Of a DNA stretch of 55,089 nt, positions 10,805-19,189 are shown in pieces (within the stretch, counting starts at the first letter, position 1; the number at the start of each line of letters is the position of its first letter). This DNA is from Ignavibacteriales bacterium (GTDB lineage Bacteria; Bacteroidota; Ignavibacteria; Ignavibacteriales; Ignavibacteriaceae). The notes under the pieces are model-generated. The model had not been told where the DNA came from, made no database searches, and saw nothing but the letters and a program-made list of their open reading frames with translations. A program made the position numbers and the translations under genes. Where the stretch lies: assembly GCA_016709765.1 (NCBI GenBank), contig JADJMD010000004.1, positions 1 to 55,089 of the forward strand, written 5' to 3'.

Positions 10805-10829
10805 GCTGTCACGGTGAGACCGTGACAGC
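10805..10829. other. Perfect inverted repeat after the S9 peptidase gene
   Basis: gctgtcacgg (10805-10814) and ccgtgacagc (10820-10829) form a 10-bp GC-rich stem with a 5-nt loop, 10 nt after the peptidase stop codon. There is no T-run on either side, so it is not a classical terminator. It may stabilise the mRNA 3' end. The rest of 10830-11010 holds nothing I can name. Confidence 0.5.
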
Positions 10830-11010
10830 GGCTCAATGAAATTATAAAACTATCTTAAACCTCATTTTTATTTTTTTAAGCGGTTATGTCACTTGCTTTA
10901 TTCGTAGCATTTTTTCACTTTTTCTAAAGTTGTTATTTTTTGAAAACAAATACCACTTGATAAATTCATCCAATCAAAAATGATTTTCTAACTGTAATTT
11001 ATAGAGATCC

Positions 11011-12222
11011 TTATTCCTTTTCTTTCAATAATGTTTCAAGTTTTTGTTCTGTTTCGGGGATGGCCTTTAATGTCAACGTTTTTTTGAAACTCTCGATGGC
11101 TTTTAATTTATCACCTTTTGCGAGATACAAATCTCCCAATCCATCATAACAATTAGCCGTTTCGGGATAGTTTGAAATATTTAGTTTAAACAATGCTTCC
11201 GCTTTAATAAATTGTTTTTGGTTCAACATATAGTATCCCAGACTATTCACCTGGTTTTCATCTGGTTTAATGAGATAGCCAATTTGTTCTGAAACGTTAT
11301 TATAATGTGTTACTAATATAGAATCCAATTTAAAATTGGGATCGTCTAATTGGCTGTTATAAATTTTAAGTTTATAATAATCAAATATAAAACGAAGGGC
11401 ATCATACTCCCCGATCAACCGGACGGAACTGTGATCGTCATTTTCATAATATTTATGTTGGAAACGCAATTGATTTGTTTTGTTTTTGAAAATATCTTTA
11501 ATGAATTCCAGGTTGCTGCGAATAAGTTCTGTACCCTCGGTAGTATCTTTTTGAACTGCAAGCGTATCCATTCCTTTTTCCATTCGGTTTGCCAGGGCTA
11601 TAAATAAGGCTTTCCCTTTATAATTCTTATTTGCTAAAATACTTTTTGTCTCTGTTACAATTTGCTGATTGTTCCACCATAAAGCACCATCAAGAGAAAC
11701 ATAAGCGTTGAATAAATATGGATGATGAATTAATGTGTTCACAACAGTCAGTCCGCCAACAGAGTGACCAATGAATATTTTATAGGAAGCTGTTGGGTAA
11801 ATTGATTCGATGTATGGCATCAATTCCTTTTCCAAATAGAGCATGAATTTTTCACCTCTGCCAACGATACCTGGAGTCTCCTCGTCTGTACCAAATGTTA
11901 GATCTGTCATTCGGTCAGGATGTAATATCCCGACAACAATCATTGGCGGACAAAGACCTGCGCTACTCATGAATTCGGTCATACTTACAATAGTATTAAA
12001 ATTTGCATCTCCGTCTAATAAGTAAATTACCGGGTAACGTTCTTTATCGGTATTTTTATTTCCTTCATTGCTGTTTGGAATATGAATCCAAACTGTGCGC
12101 TGTTCACCTAATATTTTCGAAGGTGAGCTTGTTTGAAATCCAACTGTAAAAGGGTTGTTTTCCTGTGCTTTGGCATAGAAAGAAAATAGTAATATCATAA
12201 AAAAACAAAAAAATGTTTTCAT
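11011..12222 (-). CDS. Secreted esterase with C-terminal TPR repeats, 403 aa
   Basis: A signal peptide (MKTFFCFFMILLFSFYAKAQ) is followed by an alpha/beta hydrolase of the Fes/IroE putative-esterase type (COG2819). Visible parts are RTVWIHIP, YPVIYLLDGD (residues 63-72), MIVVGIL, the nucleophile in IGHSVGG (S154) and a likely catalytic histidine in YENDDHSS (about 280). From about residue 315 the chain changes to short helical repeats: LGYYMLNQKQFIKAEALF, then CYDGLGDLYLAKGDKLKAIE. These are TPR units with the usual spacing. The combination suggests a periplasmic or exported esterase with a protein-binding tail. The substrate cannot be read. It is intact and monocistronic, with 61 nt to the next gene upstream. 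Confidence 0.8.
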   Translation of the reverse strand: MKTFFCFFMILLFSFYAKAQENNPFTVGFQTSSPSKILGEQRTVWIHIPNSNEGNKNTDKERYPVIYLLDGDANFNTIVSMTEFMSSAGLCPPMIVVGILHPDRMTDLTFGTDEETPGIVGRGEKFMLYLEKELMPYIESIYPTASYKIFIGHSVGGLTVVNTLIHHPYLFNAYVSLDGALWWNNQQIVTETKSILANKNYKGKALFIALANRMEKGMDTLAVQKDTTEGTELIRSNLEFIKDIFKNKTNQLRFQHKYYENDDHSSVRLIGEYDALRFIFDYYKLKIYNSQLDDPNFKLDSILVTHYNNVSEQIGYLIKPDENQVNSLGYYMLNQKQFIKAEALFKLNISNYPETANCYDGLGDLYLAKGDKLKAIESFKKTLTLKAIPETEQKLETLLKEKE

Positions 12223-12282
12223 TGGATTTTTTCCTGGTAATAAAGATATAAAAGTATCTTAAAACTCATTTTTTCAAACCGT

Positions 12283-12984
12283 TCAATGATTTGTTTCAGC
12301 AGCCAATATTAAAGGGGATGTTTTATCGAATCCTTTAACAACTAACCAGATGCCCAGTGCAAATTCGAATAGTGCAACAGCTACTGCGAAAAGTCCTGTC
12401 AAAGGGTCATGTTGCCCTATGAAACCGAACAGCACTGCTATATCGCCAGTAATAAGTAGTGGCGCTCCTACCAACCCAATTAGTGATAAAGTGCCAGGTA
12501 CTAAGCGCGATTTGTACAACAGATAACCCAATAAGGCATCATTCACTGCTGGTATAAAACTTTGCCCAACCAGAAATATTCGGTCGTACAAGTAAACCAG
12601 AGTACGCCCAGTAACCAAACCATCTGCACCGACTCCAGATTGTCTTAAGGTAACTGCTGATAGGAGGAACGCAGCACCGGCGAAGATTGTTCCGGCTTCC
12701 AAAATTCTTGAACCGACGAGGCCTAATGCAGCACTTCCGTTTTGCTTCTTGAGCAACGGGTAAAGCACAACAGCAGTAGCAATTCCTGCTAATGCCACTA
12801 TTAGTTCCAGAATTACGCCGATGAAAACATTTGTATCGGGTCCTGGACTAAGAATGTAGTCAGGATCGTGTATCGAACTATAAAGTGATAAAGTTGGGAT
12901 TGAAACAAAAGTGAGTAAATAGAAAATCCCAGCAGTCAAAGCAATTTTTCTAGGGGAGGTTGCAATTTGTTCATAAGTGGTCAT
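12283..12984 (-). CDS. DUF4386 family membrane protein, 233 aa
   Basis: A polytopic membrane protein with about six hydrophobic helices and the DUF4386 pattern. It has a start of the form SPRKIALTAGIFYLLTFVSIP, a central FVGQSFIPAVNDALLGYLLYKSRLVP-type segment and a final FEFALGIWLVVKGF. The biochemical role of the family is unknown. The gene is visibly richer in G and C than its neighbours (many gcc, gcg and ggc codons), which suggests acquisition from another lineage. AGGAGAAAG lies just before the ATG. It heads no obvious operon, since 81 nt and the opposite end of the lipoprotein gene separate it from 13066. Confidence 0.8.
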   Translation of the reverse strand: MTTYEQIATSPRKIALTAGIFYLLTFVSIPTLSLYSSIHDPDYILSPGPDTNVFIGVILELIVALAGIATAVVLYPLLKKQNGSAALGLVGSRILEAGTIFAGAAFLLSAVTLRQSGVGADGLVTGRTLVYLYDRIFLVGQSFIPAVNDALLGYLLYKSRLVPGTLSLIGLVGAPLLITGDIAVLFGFIGQHDPLTGLFAVAVALFEFALGIWLVVKGFDKTSPLILAAETNH

Positions 12985-13065
12985 TGTACTTTCTCCTTTG
13001 CTAATTTCATGAAATAAATTAATAGTCGCCTAGTATATTCTATTGTTTGTAAGTGATCAAGAATT

Positions 13066-13779
13066 TCATTTTATAGAACCTTTTGCATCTGGTAAAGATT
13101 TAAATACTTTATCAATGCTCTGAGATGTTTCATCACTAACTCCATCTACAACTATATATACTAGTTCTGCAGCAGCAACACCAGCAAGGATTGTCGGTAC
13201 TTTATTTTTTGCAGATACTTTGTTATGAACAGCTACACCGATTGCCCAGCCCAACGATGCTCCAATTGCAGATAGAAATGGTCTGTCAACATCATCCAGG
13301 TTGTTTATCCATAAACTGTCACCTTTTGCATCATAAATCTTAAAATTCATATTTATAGAATGATTTATAAAAAATACATCTGAATAATTGTATAGCTCAC
13401 TAAATAGTATCCCGTCTACGTTTAGAATTGAACACAAGTTATCTGGCGACATATTTTCAACCCTGTTTTTACTTATAATATTTATTACTGAATCAACTGG
13501 CAAAACATCATAGTTTTTATCCATAATTTTTCTTGATATTAATCCTTCAATATTTGATAAACTTTTTTGAGATTGAACTGAATCTTCTACTACATTTCTT
13601 TTATCAATCACTGGCATTATCGCAATTGACTTGATATGTTTTTGATCATAATCAGATTTAATAAATGTTGGAGCTGATGAACATCCAATCATAATTAAAC
13701 TGAAGATAAAAAATATAAGCAAGTAGATTTTGGTAGAAGTTTTTGCTCCCTGATATTCGGAATGAACTAATGATTTCAT
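13066..13779 (-). CDS. DUF799/GNA1162-like lipoprotein, 237 aa
   Basis: The N-terminus has a membrane segment ending in a lipobox (SLIMIGC, lipidated Cys33). The mature part starts KSIAIMPVIDKRN, followed by SRKIMDKNYDVLPVDSVI, a segment around LNVDGILFSELYNYS, and NMNFKIYDAKGDSLW. This order (beta strand, 'xxPV' helix, DG/AD-xxxx turn, 'D..G..LW') matches the DUF799/GNA1162 outer-membrane lipoprotein family. The family is often found with CsgG- and DUF4810-type partners, but no such partner is adjacent here. The C-terminus has a small hydrophobic, glycine-rich stretch (AIGASLGWAIGVAVHNK). The role is unknown and is probably in the envelope. Confidence 0.7.
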   Translation of the reverse strand: MKSLVHSEYQGAKTSTKIYLLIFFIFSLIMIGCSSAPTFIKSDYDQKHIKSIAIMPVIDKRNVVEDSVQSQKSLSNIEGLISRKIMDKNYDVLPVDSVINIISKNRVENMSPDNLCSILNVDGILFSELYNYSDVFFINHSINMNFKIYDAKGDSLWINNLDDVDRPFLSAIGASLGWAIGVAVHNKVSAKNKVPTILAGVAAAELVYIVVDGVSDETSQSIDKVFKSLPDAKGSIK

Positions 13780-13815
13780 AATGCTCCTTTTTTAATAATT
13801 TTTTCAGATACTTTT

Positions 13816-14295
13816 TTAGAACTGTTTAACTAGAAATGCCGCGATATACAACCCGATCCCATAAATAAGATGGGTCAATAAACTTTTTATTCTTCTAATG
13901 TTCGGTTTGGATAGATTTGATGATGCAATTCCAAAACCAAAGGCTGGCTGCATAATAAATAGTGGGGCTACTACGGTAAGTATTCCCCAAAAAACTGCAG
14001 AATAAATTTGGGGATTTTGAATCCATTCTTTACCACAAAATAGAAAAAGAAAAAATGCAAAATTGATACCTATAACATAATGTGCAATCCACCCAATAAC
14101 TAATTCTCCCTTAACAGGTTCAGTTGCTATTATGTTTTGATGAAAAAACTTACCCTTTGGAAAATTGCCTATCCAACGCCCAACAAAACGATAATCCAAG
14201 CTTTTAATATTAAATAGACCTAAAACATAAATCCAGATATCAACTGTAAGCGTAGCTCCTATGCCAATTAGTACAATTTTTAATACGTTATACAT
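13816..14295 (-). CDS. DUF2938 family membrane protein, 159 aa
   Basis: Four hydrophobic helices with DUF2938 features: an opening IVLIGIGATLTVDIWIY, RFVGRWIGNFPKG, then VIGWIAHYVIGINFAF and PLFIMQPAFGFGIASS. The function of the family is unknown. It lies 11 nt downstream of a 73-aa membrane protein on the same strand and close to an AraC regulator. These three probably form one small regulated unit. Confidence 0.8.
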   Translation of the reverse strand: MYNVLKIVLIGIGATLTVDIWIYVLGLFNIKSLDYRFVGRWIGNFPKGKFFHQNIIATEPVKGELVIGWIAHYVIGINFAFFLFLFCGKEWIQNPQIYSAVFWGILTVVAPLFIMQPAFGFGIASSNLSKPNIRRIKSLLTHLIYGIGLYIAAFLVKQF

Positions 14296-14306
14296 ATTTC
14301 ATCCAT

Positions 14307-14528
14307 CTATTTGTTAAGTGTTCTGGTAAATAAACGTATGACTGAATCAACAAAAGGAACCCCAACGAAAACTATTAAGGGAACCAGAGAAAGAGTCACC
14401 AGTAGTGTCCTTAAATAAATAGGCATAATTGATAATGGTTCCTTAAATACATAGAGAAACAAAGTGAGAGCAGGATATATTACAACCCATATTTTTAGTG
14501 AGGCTATCATTTTTAGTTTTGATTTCAT
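14307..14528 (-). CDS. Small membrane protein, 73 aa
   Basis: Two hydrophobic segments (WVVIYPALTLFLYVF and LRTLLVTLSLVPLIVFVG) are followed by a polar end, SVIRLFTRTLNK. I cannot place it in a characterised family, although similar short proteins are common beside AraC-type regulators. It is tightly linked (11 nt) to the DUF2938 gene downstream. The region from 14529 to the AraC stop at 14622 holds no clear terminator. Confidence 0.6.
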   Translation of the reverse strand: MKSKLKMIASLKIWVVIYPALTLFLYVFKEPLSIMPIYLRTLLVTLSLVPLIVFVGVPFVDSVIRLFTRTLNK

Positions 14529-14621
14529 ACTTTTTAGCTTCCTTAATTAATTTAATTTCTATTTCAAATTTATTATTGAGCATAATCAGTATGATAGGAC
14601 AGGAATGTAGTTTAATAGGAT

Positions 14622-15485
14622 TTATGTAAAATTGGTTCTATAGACCTCTGGCGTTTGTCCGGTGTGTTTTTTGAAAAATCGTATAAAATAAGAAACATCT
14701 TCGTAGCCCAGATTATATGCGATTTCTTTAACCTGTTCTGTTGTTGCAAGCAAATATCTTTTGGCCTCTAAAATAATTTGTTGGTCAATCAGTGTTGAAC
14801 AAGTTTTGCCCAGATTTGATTTTGTCATTGAGTTAAGCTGAAATGTAGAAAGATTTAGCATGTTGGCATATTCTGATACCTGCTTATTCTTAGAAATATT
14901 ATTCTCCAACAGTTCTAAAAATTCATCCAGCCGCTCATGTGTAAACATTGTGTTTTTATTTTCCGGCTTGATTTGGTTTTCTCGATATCTTGTAAGCTCG
15001 ACAAAGAAAATACTGAGATTAGCTTTTATAATATCAAAATACATTTTTTCTTTCTCAATATATTCTTTATAAATGTAGCTTAAGACATTAAAAAGATTCT
15101 TAGATTTCTTTAAATCTAGCTTACAAAAATTTTTATTACTTGCACTACGTAATAACTGTTGATCAGTTTTGTTTCCAGGTCGATAGAAATCCTTACTGAA
15201 TTGCATTAAGAACCCTGTACATCCTTTTTCTAAGGAAAGCTGATGCACTTGACCTGGCCGCATAAAAAAAATAGAATAGTCGGTTACCTCATATTTTATA
15301 AAATCTATTGTATGTTTTCCCTTACCTTTGATTAGTGCTAAAATAAAATAATAATCGTGTCTGTGGGTATCTTGTATTAGTTTCTGTTCAGTTTGTACTT
15401 CTTGTACAGTTCTAATTCTAAATTTCTCTGATAAATTTATACTATCTGGAATTACATTAATATTTCTGATAGGTATATTCTTCAC
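14622..15485 (-). CDS. AraC family transcriptional regulator, 287 aa
   Basis: The N-terminal half is a cupin-like sensing domain (TQEQ..LIQDTHRHDYYFILALIKGKG pattern, IFFMRPGQVHQLSL). The C-terminal hundred residues carry two helix-turn-helix units: VSEYANMLNLSTFQLNSMTK and EIAYNLGYEDVSYFIRFFKK, ending in the family signature HTGQTPEVYR. It binds DNA; the effector is unknown. It starts 13 nt after the ychF stop codon, so it may be partly read from ychF. Given the gene order, the membrane proteins at 13816-14528 are the most likely local targets. It is intact. Confidence 0.9.
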   Translation of the reverse strand: MKNIPIRNINVIPDSINLSEKFRIRTVQEVQTEQKLIQDTHRHDYYFILALIKGKGKHTIDFIKYEVTDYSIFFMRPGQVHQLSLEKGCTGFLMQFSKDFYRPGNKTDQQLLRSASNKNFCKLDLKKSKNLFNVLSYIYKEYIEKEKMYFDIIKANLSIFFVELTRYRENQIKPENKNTMFTHERLDEFLELLENNISKNKQVSEYANMLNLSTFQLNSMTKSNLGKTCSTLIDQQIILEAKRYLLATTEQVKEIAYNLGYEDVSYFIRFFKKHTGQTPEVYRTNFT

Positions 15486-15497
15486 TTTGTTGAAAGC

Positions 15498-16581
15498 CTA
15501 ACTATGCCTTACAGAAATTATATCACCATCTTTAACGATGTATTCTTTTCCTTCAAGTCGCCATTTGCCAAGTTCTTTAGCTTTTGCAAATGAACCTGTT
15601 TCAATAAAATCATCGTAATGCACAACTTCTGCACGGATGAACTTTTTGGAAAAAGTCTGTATGGATTTCTCCCGCAGCTTCCTGTGCAGTCATTCCTTTT
15701 TTAATTGTCCAGGCACGGCATTCATCTTCACCAGCAGTTAGAAATGATTGAAGTCCAAGTAAGTCATAAGCCTCTCTAATCAACTTATCCAAAGCGGATT
15801 CAGTAATCCCATAGTCACTCATAAATACGCTTGCATCTTCTTCAGGAAGATCAGCCATTTCTTTTTCTATCTGACCAAAGAATGATAACGCTTTTGTGTT
15901 ATGCCCAAGTTTATGTTTAACAAGTTCTTCTAAATACTTCTCAGTGTCATTTATTTGTGATTCATCAAAGTTTAAAGCTATAAGCATTGGCTTAACAGAA
16001 AGAAGTTGATATGTTTTTAAAATGTGCAGTTCATCTTTTGTAAGTTCTGCATCACGCAAGGGTTTTTCGGTCTGAAGAATTTCGTAACACTTTTCAAGTA
16101 CTGGCAATTCCCGTTTAAGATTATCATCCTGAGTTTTTAAGATTTGTTTTTTAATCGTCTCTAATCTTTTTTCAAGTATTGCCATATCAGATAAAATAAA
16201 TTCTGTCTCAAATGAATTAATATCACGCATCATATTTATTGATCCATCGGGATGAGGAACGGTTTCATTCTCAAATAATCTTACAACCTGAACAAGCGCA
16301 TCATTTGTTTTTACTTTTCCTAAAAAATTTCCTGTAAACTGTGTTGAACCTGAATCACCTTTTTGCAATCCTACAACATCAACAACTTCAATCGTAGCAT
16401 TTACTTTTTTCTTTGGAACGAACATTTCGGTTAACTTATCCAATCTTGCATCCGGCACTTTTATCATAGCCTGATGTGCTTCAGATTTAGTTAATTCGTT
16501 TGGATCGAGTAAAGTTTTTGTTATTGTTTGAAAAAGAGTTGATTTTCCTGTAAACGGCAGTCCAACAATTCCTATTTGCAT
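15498..16581 (-). CDS. ychF: YchF/Obg-type GTPase (C-terminal frameshift)
   Basis: A ribosome-associated P-loop ATPase/GTPase. The P-loop is GLPFTGKST (residues 7-15), the switch motif is VDVVGLQKGDS, the nucleotide-specificity motif is LNFDES in place of the usual NVDE, and a coiled-coil insert surrounds DMAILEKRLETIKKQI. The TGS/DUF933 end begins SFLTAGEDECRAWTIKKG. The frame breaks near 15645 at a run of A/T (EIHTDF). After it the right frame reads FIRAEVVHYDDFI...KAKELGKWRLEGKEY and VKDGDIISVRHS to the stop at 15498. This gives the normal length of about 360 aa. As ychF is nearly universal, an assembly indel is the best explanation. Confidence 0.9.
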
Positions 16582-16861
16582 TTATTCCTCTTACTTTTAA
16601 AATTCTTAAAGATTATGTGCAAATATAATTAAGATTCTCTTGACAATTCCTGGTTAGCAAATTATCTTGAACTTGAAATTCAAATTAAAAATCTTGAACA
16701 AAAAACTTACATATAACTTCTCTTTTTCTTCAGCTAGCCAAACATGGCGTTGGCGCCTCTAAACATTTACATATTCTAAAAATCCGTACAATCTTTTTAA
16801 ACTTTAGTTAATTACAAATTAATTATCCATTTATTTATTAAATCAATTAAAGGAGTGCTCT

Positions 16862-18229
16862 ATGAGTGCATCAAAAAAAATTCTGTTAAATGAATCTGAA
16901 ATGCCGCAAAACTATTATAACATTCAGGCAGATATGCCGAATCCGATGCTTCCGCCTTTGCATCCCGGAACAAAGCAGCCAATTGGACCGGAAGATTTAG
17001 CAGCATTGTTTCCAATGGAATTAATTAAACAGGAAGTTTCAAAAGAAAGATATATTGAAATTCCCGATGAAGTAAGGAATATTTATAAACTATATCGCCC
17101 AACTCCGCTTTACCGCGCTTTCGAATTAGAAAAGTTACTCGATACTCCGGCAAAAATTTATTATAAGTATGAAGGTGTAAGTCCTGCAGGCTCACATAAA
17201 CCTAATACAGCAATTGCACAAGCATTTTATAACAAGATGGAAGGCGCAAAAGGATTAACAACTGAAACAGGCGCGGGACAATGGGGAAGTGCGTTAAGCT
17301 TTGCTTGTCATAAATTCGGTTTAAGCTGTGAAGTATATATGGTGAAGATCAGTTATGATCAAAAACCTTACAGAAAAGTTATGATGAACACATGGGGTGC
17401 AACTGTTATTGCATCACCAAGCAGAAATACAAATTCCGGCAGAACAATTTTAGAGCAGGATCCAAATTCTCCCGGCAGTTTAGGTATTGCAATTTCAGAA
17501 GCTGTTGAAAGAGCGGCCACAACAGAAGGCATAAATTACGCTCTTGGAAGCGTGCTTAATCACGTTCTTCTGCATCAGACAGTAATTGGACAGGAAGCTA
17601 TAAAGCAATTAGAAATGACTGGTGATTTTCCTGATATTGTGGTTGCTCCATTTGGCGGCGGCTCAAACTTTGCGGGAATCGCATTTCCATTTCTTCGCTA
17701 CAATTTTCAGGAAGGAAAAAATGTTCGCTGCATTGCTGTTGAGCCTGCATCATGTCCAAAACTTACTAAGGGAGAATTCAGATATGATTTTGGTGATACA
17801 GTTGGATTAACTCCGCTGATTCCAATGTACACGCTTGGTCATACATTCGTTCCGGAGCCTATTCATGCTGGTGGACTGCGTTATCACGGTGCTGGTGCAA
17901 TTATCAGTCAATTACTAAAAGATAAATTAATTGAAGCATCAGCAATTGCTCAGCTTGAATGTTTTGAAGCTGGAGTAAAGTTTGCACAAACAGAAGGAAT
18001 TATTCCTGCTCCCGAAGCAACTCACGGAATTGCGCAAGTAATTCGCGAAGCACAAAAAGCAAAGGTCGAAGGAAAACAAAAAACAATATTATTTAATCTT
18101 TGCGGGCATGGTTATTTTGATATGAGTGCTTATCAGGCTTACTTTAATGGCGAGTTGCAGGATCACGAGTTAACAGACAAGGAACTTTATTCTGCACTTA
18201 GAGAACTTGATACTCCAATTGCTGTCTAA
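16862..18229 (+). CDS. trpB2: TrpB2-type tryptophan synthase beta subunit, 455 aa
   Basis: A pyridoxal-phosphate enzyme that condenses indole with serine to make tryptophan. The PLP lysine lies in PAGSHKPNTA (K113). The phosphate-binding loop is APFGGGSNFAG, and the substrate-activation motif ETGAGQWGSAL is present. Length (455) and the long N-terminal extension (NYYNIQADMPNPMLPPLHPG) are features of TrpB2 rather than TrpB1. No trpA or other trp gene is adjacent, so it may act alone in indole salvage, as proposed for TrpB2 enzymes. AAAGGAG at 16850-16856 is a good ribosome binding site. A terminator hairpin follows. It is intact. Confidence 0.93.
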   Translation: MSASKKILLNESEMPQNYYNIQADMPNPMLPPLHPGTKQPIGPEDLAALFPMELIKQEVSKERYIEIPDEVRNIYKLYRPTPLYRAFELEKLLDTPAKIYYKYEGVSPAGSHKPNTAIAQAFYNKMEGAKGLTTETGAGQWGSALSFACHKFGLSCEVYMVKISYDQKPYRKVMMNTWGATVIASPSRNTNSGRTILEQDPNSPGSLGIAISEAVERAATTEGINYALGSVLNHVLLHQTVIGQEAIKQLEMTGDFPDIVVAPFGGGSNFAGIAFPFLRYNFQEGKNVRCIAVEPASCPKLTKGEFRYDFGDTVGLTPLIPMYTLGHTFVPEPIHAGGLRYHGAGAIISQLLKDKLIEASAIAQLECFEAGVKFAQTEGIIPAPEATHGIAQVIREAQKAKVEGKQKTILFNLCGHGYFDMSAYQAYFNGELQDHELTDKELYSALRELDTPIAV

Positions 18230-18240
18230 TTATCATTTCT

Positions 18241-18273
18241 AAAGATGACATCTTTCTTAAAGATGTCATCTTT
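18241..18273 (+). terminator. Terminator-like hairpin made of two tandem palindromes
   Basis: aaagatgacatcttt (18241-18255) and aaagatgtcatcttt (18259-18273) pair as a 15-bp stem with a 3-nt loop. Each half is also a palindrome on its own (AAAGATG-N-CATCTTT). It lies 11 nt after the trpB2 stop. The 3' end is TTTTACAAT, a weak T-tract, so termination is likely but not certain. Confidence 0.65.
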
Positions 18274-18333
18274 TACAATAAATATTTTATATATTTAACC
18301 ACTACAAAATTGATAATCAACCAAGAGGTATAA

Positions 18334-19134
18334 ATGAAGTTACTTAAAGTATTTGTTCCGATTATTTTGCTGGCATTTACAGTTTATTATTGTGCTACCG
18401 TTCCAATTACAGGCAGATCGCAATTAAACCTTATTTCTGCAAGCGAAATTAACTCAATGAGTTTTGCACAATATAGTGAGTTTCTAAAAACCAACACACT
18501 TAGTTCAAACAAAACAGATATTGATATGGTAAAACGTGTCGGGTTAAAAATACAAAAGGCTGTTGAAACTTATTTTGCACAAAAAAATTTATCTAAAGAA
18601 CTTGAAGGATATCAGTGGGAATTTAATGTGGTTGAAAGCCCTGAAGTAAACGCTTGGTGTATGCCCGGCGGCAAAGTTGTTGTTTACACAGGAATTCTTC
18701 CTATAACCAAAGATGAAACAGGATTGGCAGTGGTGATGGGACACGAAATTGCACATGCAATAGCACAGCACGGCGGCGAAAGAATGAGCCAGGGTTTATT
18801 ACAGCAGCTTGGCGGAGTAGCCCTTTCTGTTGCTTTAAAAAACGAACCTGAAACGACACAAAATATTTTTATGACAGCTTATGGAGTTGGAACTACTGTC
18901 GGTGTTATGCTTCCATTCAGTAGAACACACGAAAGTGAAGCTGATCATTTAGGATTAATCTTTATGGCTATGGCAGGATATAATCCAAATGCCGCAGTAG
19001 ATTTTTGGACAAGAATGGCTGCACAAGGCGGAGGAAAACCACCGGAATGGTTAAGTACTCATCCCTCTGATGAAACAAGAATTGCAGATATTAAAAAACA
19101 TTTACCAGAAGCATTACAGTATTATCAAAAATAA
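18334..19134 (+). CDS. M48 family zinc metallopeptidase, lipoprotein, 266 aa
   Basis: A periplasm-facing, probably outer-membrane-anchored peptidase of the BepA/LoiP/Oma1-like M48 group. The N-terminus is a lipoprotein signal with Cys20 (LLAFTVYYC). It continues ATVPITGRSQLNLIS, the usual entry to these proteins. The zinc site is H137-E-I-A-H141, with the third ligand in HESEADHLG (E202). MPGGKVVVYTGIL upstream is also conserved in the family, as is the end LSTHPSDETRI. The likely role is quality control of envelope proteins. AAGAGGT precedes the ATG. The gene is bounded by hairpins on both sides and is intact. Confidence 0.93.
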   Translation: MKLLKVFVPIILLAFTVYYCATVPITGRSQLNLISASEINSMSFAQYSEFLKTNTLSSNKTDIDMVKRVGLKIQKAVETYFAQKNLSKELEGYQWEFNVVESPEVNAWCMPGGKVVVYTGILPITKDETGLAVVMGHEIAHAIAQHGGERMSQGLLQQLGGVALSVALKNEPETTQNIFMTAYGVGTTVGVMLPFSRTHESEADHLGLIFMAMAGYNPNAAVDFWTRMAAQGGGKPPEWLSTHPSDETRIADIKKHLPEALQYYQK

Positions 19135-19140
19135 ATGTGT

Positions 19141-19180
19141 TTTTAGAGATGACATCTTTTTCAAGGTGTCATCTCTAAAA
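19141..19180. terminator. Bidirectional terminator between convergent genes
   Basis: An 18-bp stem (19141-19158 with 19163-19180, one G-T pair) begins with ttttagagatgaca and ends with tgtcatctctaaaa. A/T tracts flank both ends. It sits 7 nt after the M48 stop and 10 nt from the stop of the minus-strand gene at 19190, so it can serve both. Its core, GATGACATC, is shared with the hairpin at 18241. Confidence 0.8.
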
Positions 19181-19189
19181 TTCTTCTCA

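Noticed and set aside
10805..10829. Intrinsic terminator for the S9 peptidase
   Set aside because: The stem is strong, but neither strand has a T-run behind it. It was kept only as an inverted repeat.
16741..16760. GGCGTTGGCGCC as an operator before trpB2
   Set aside because: It is only partly palindromic, occurs once, and has no known counterpart.
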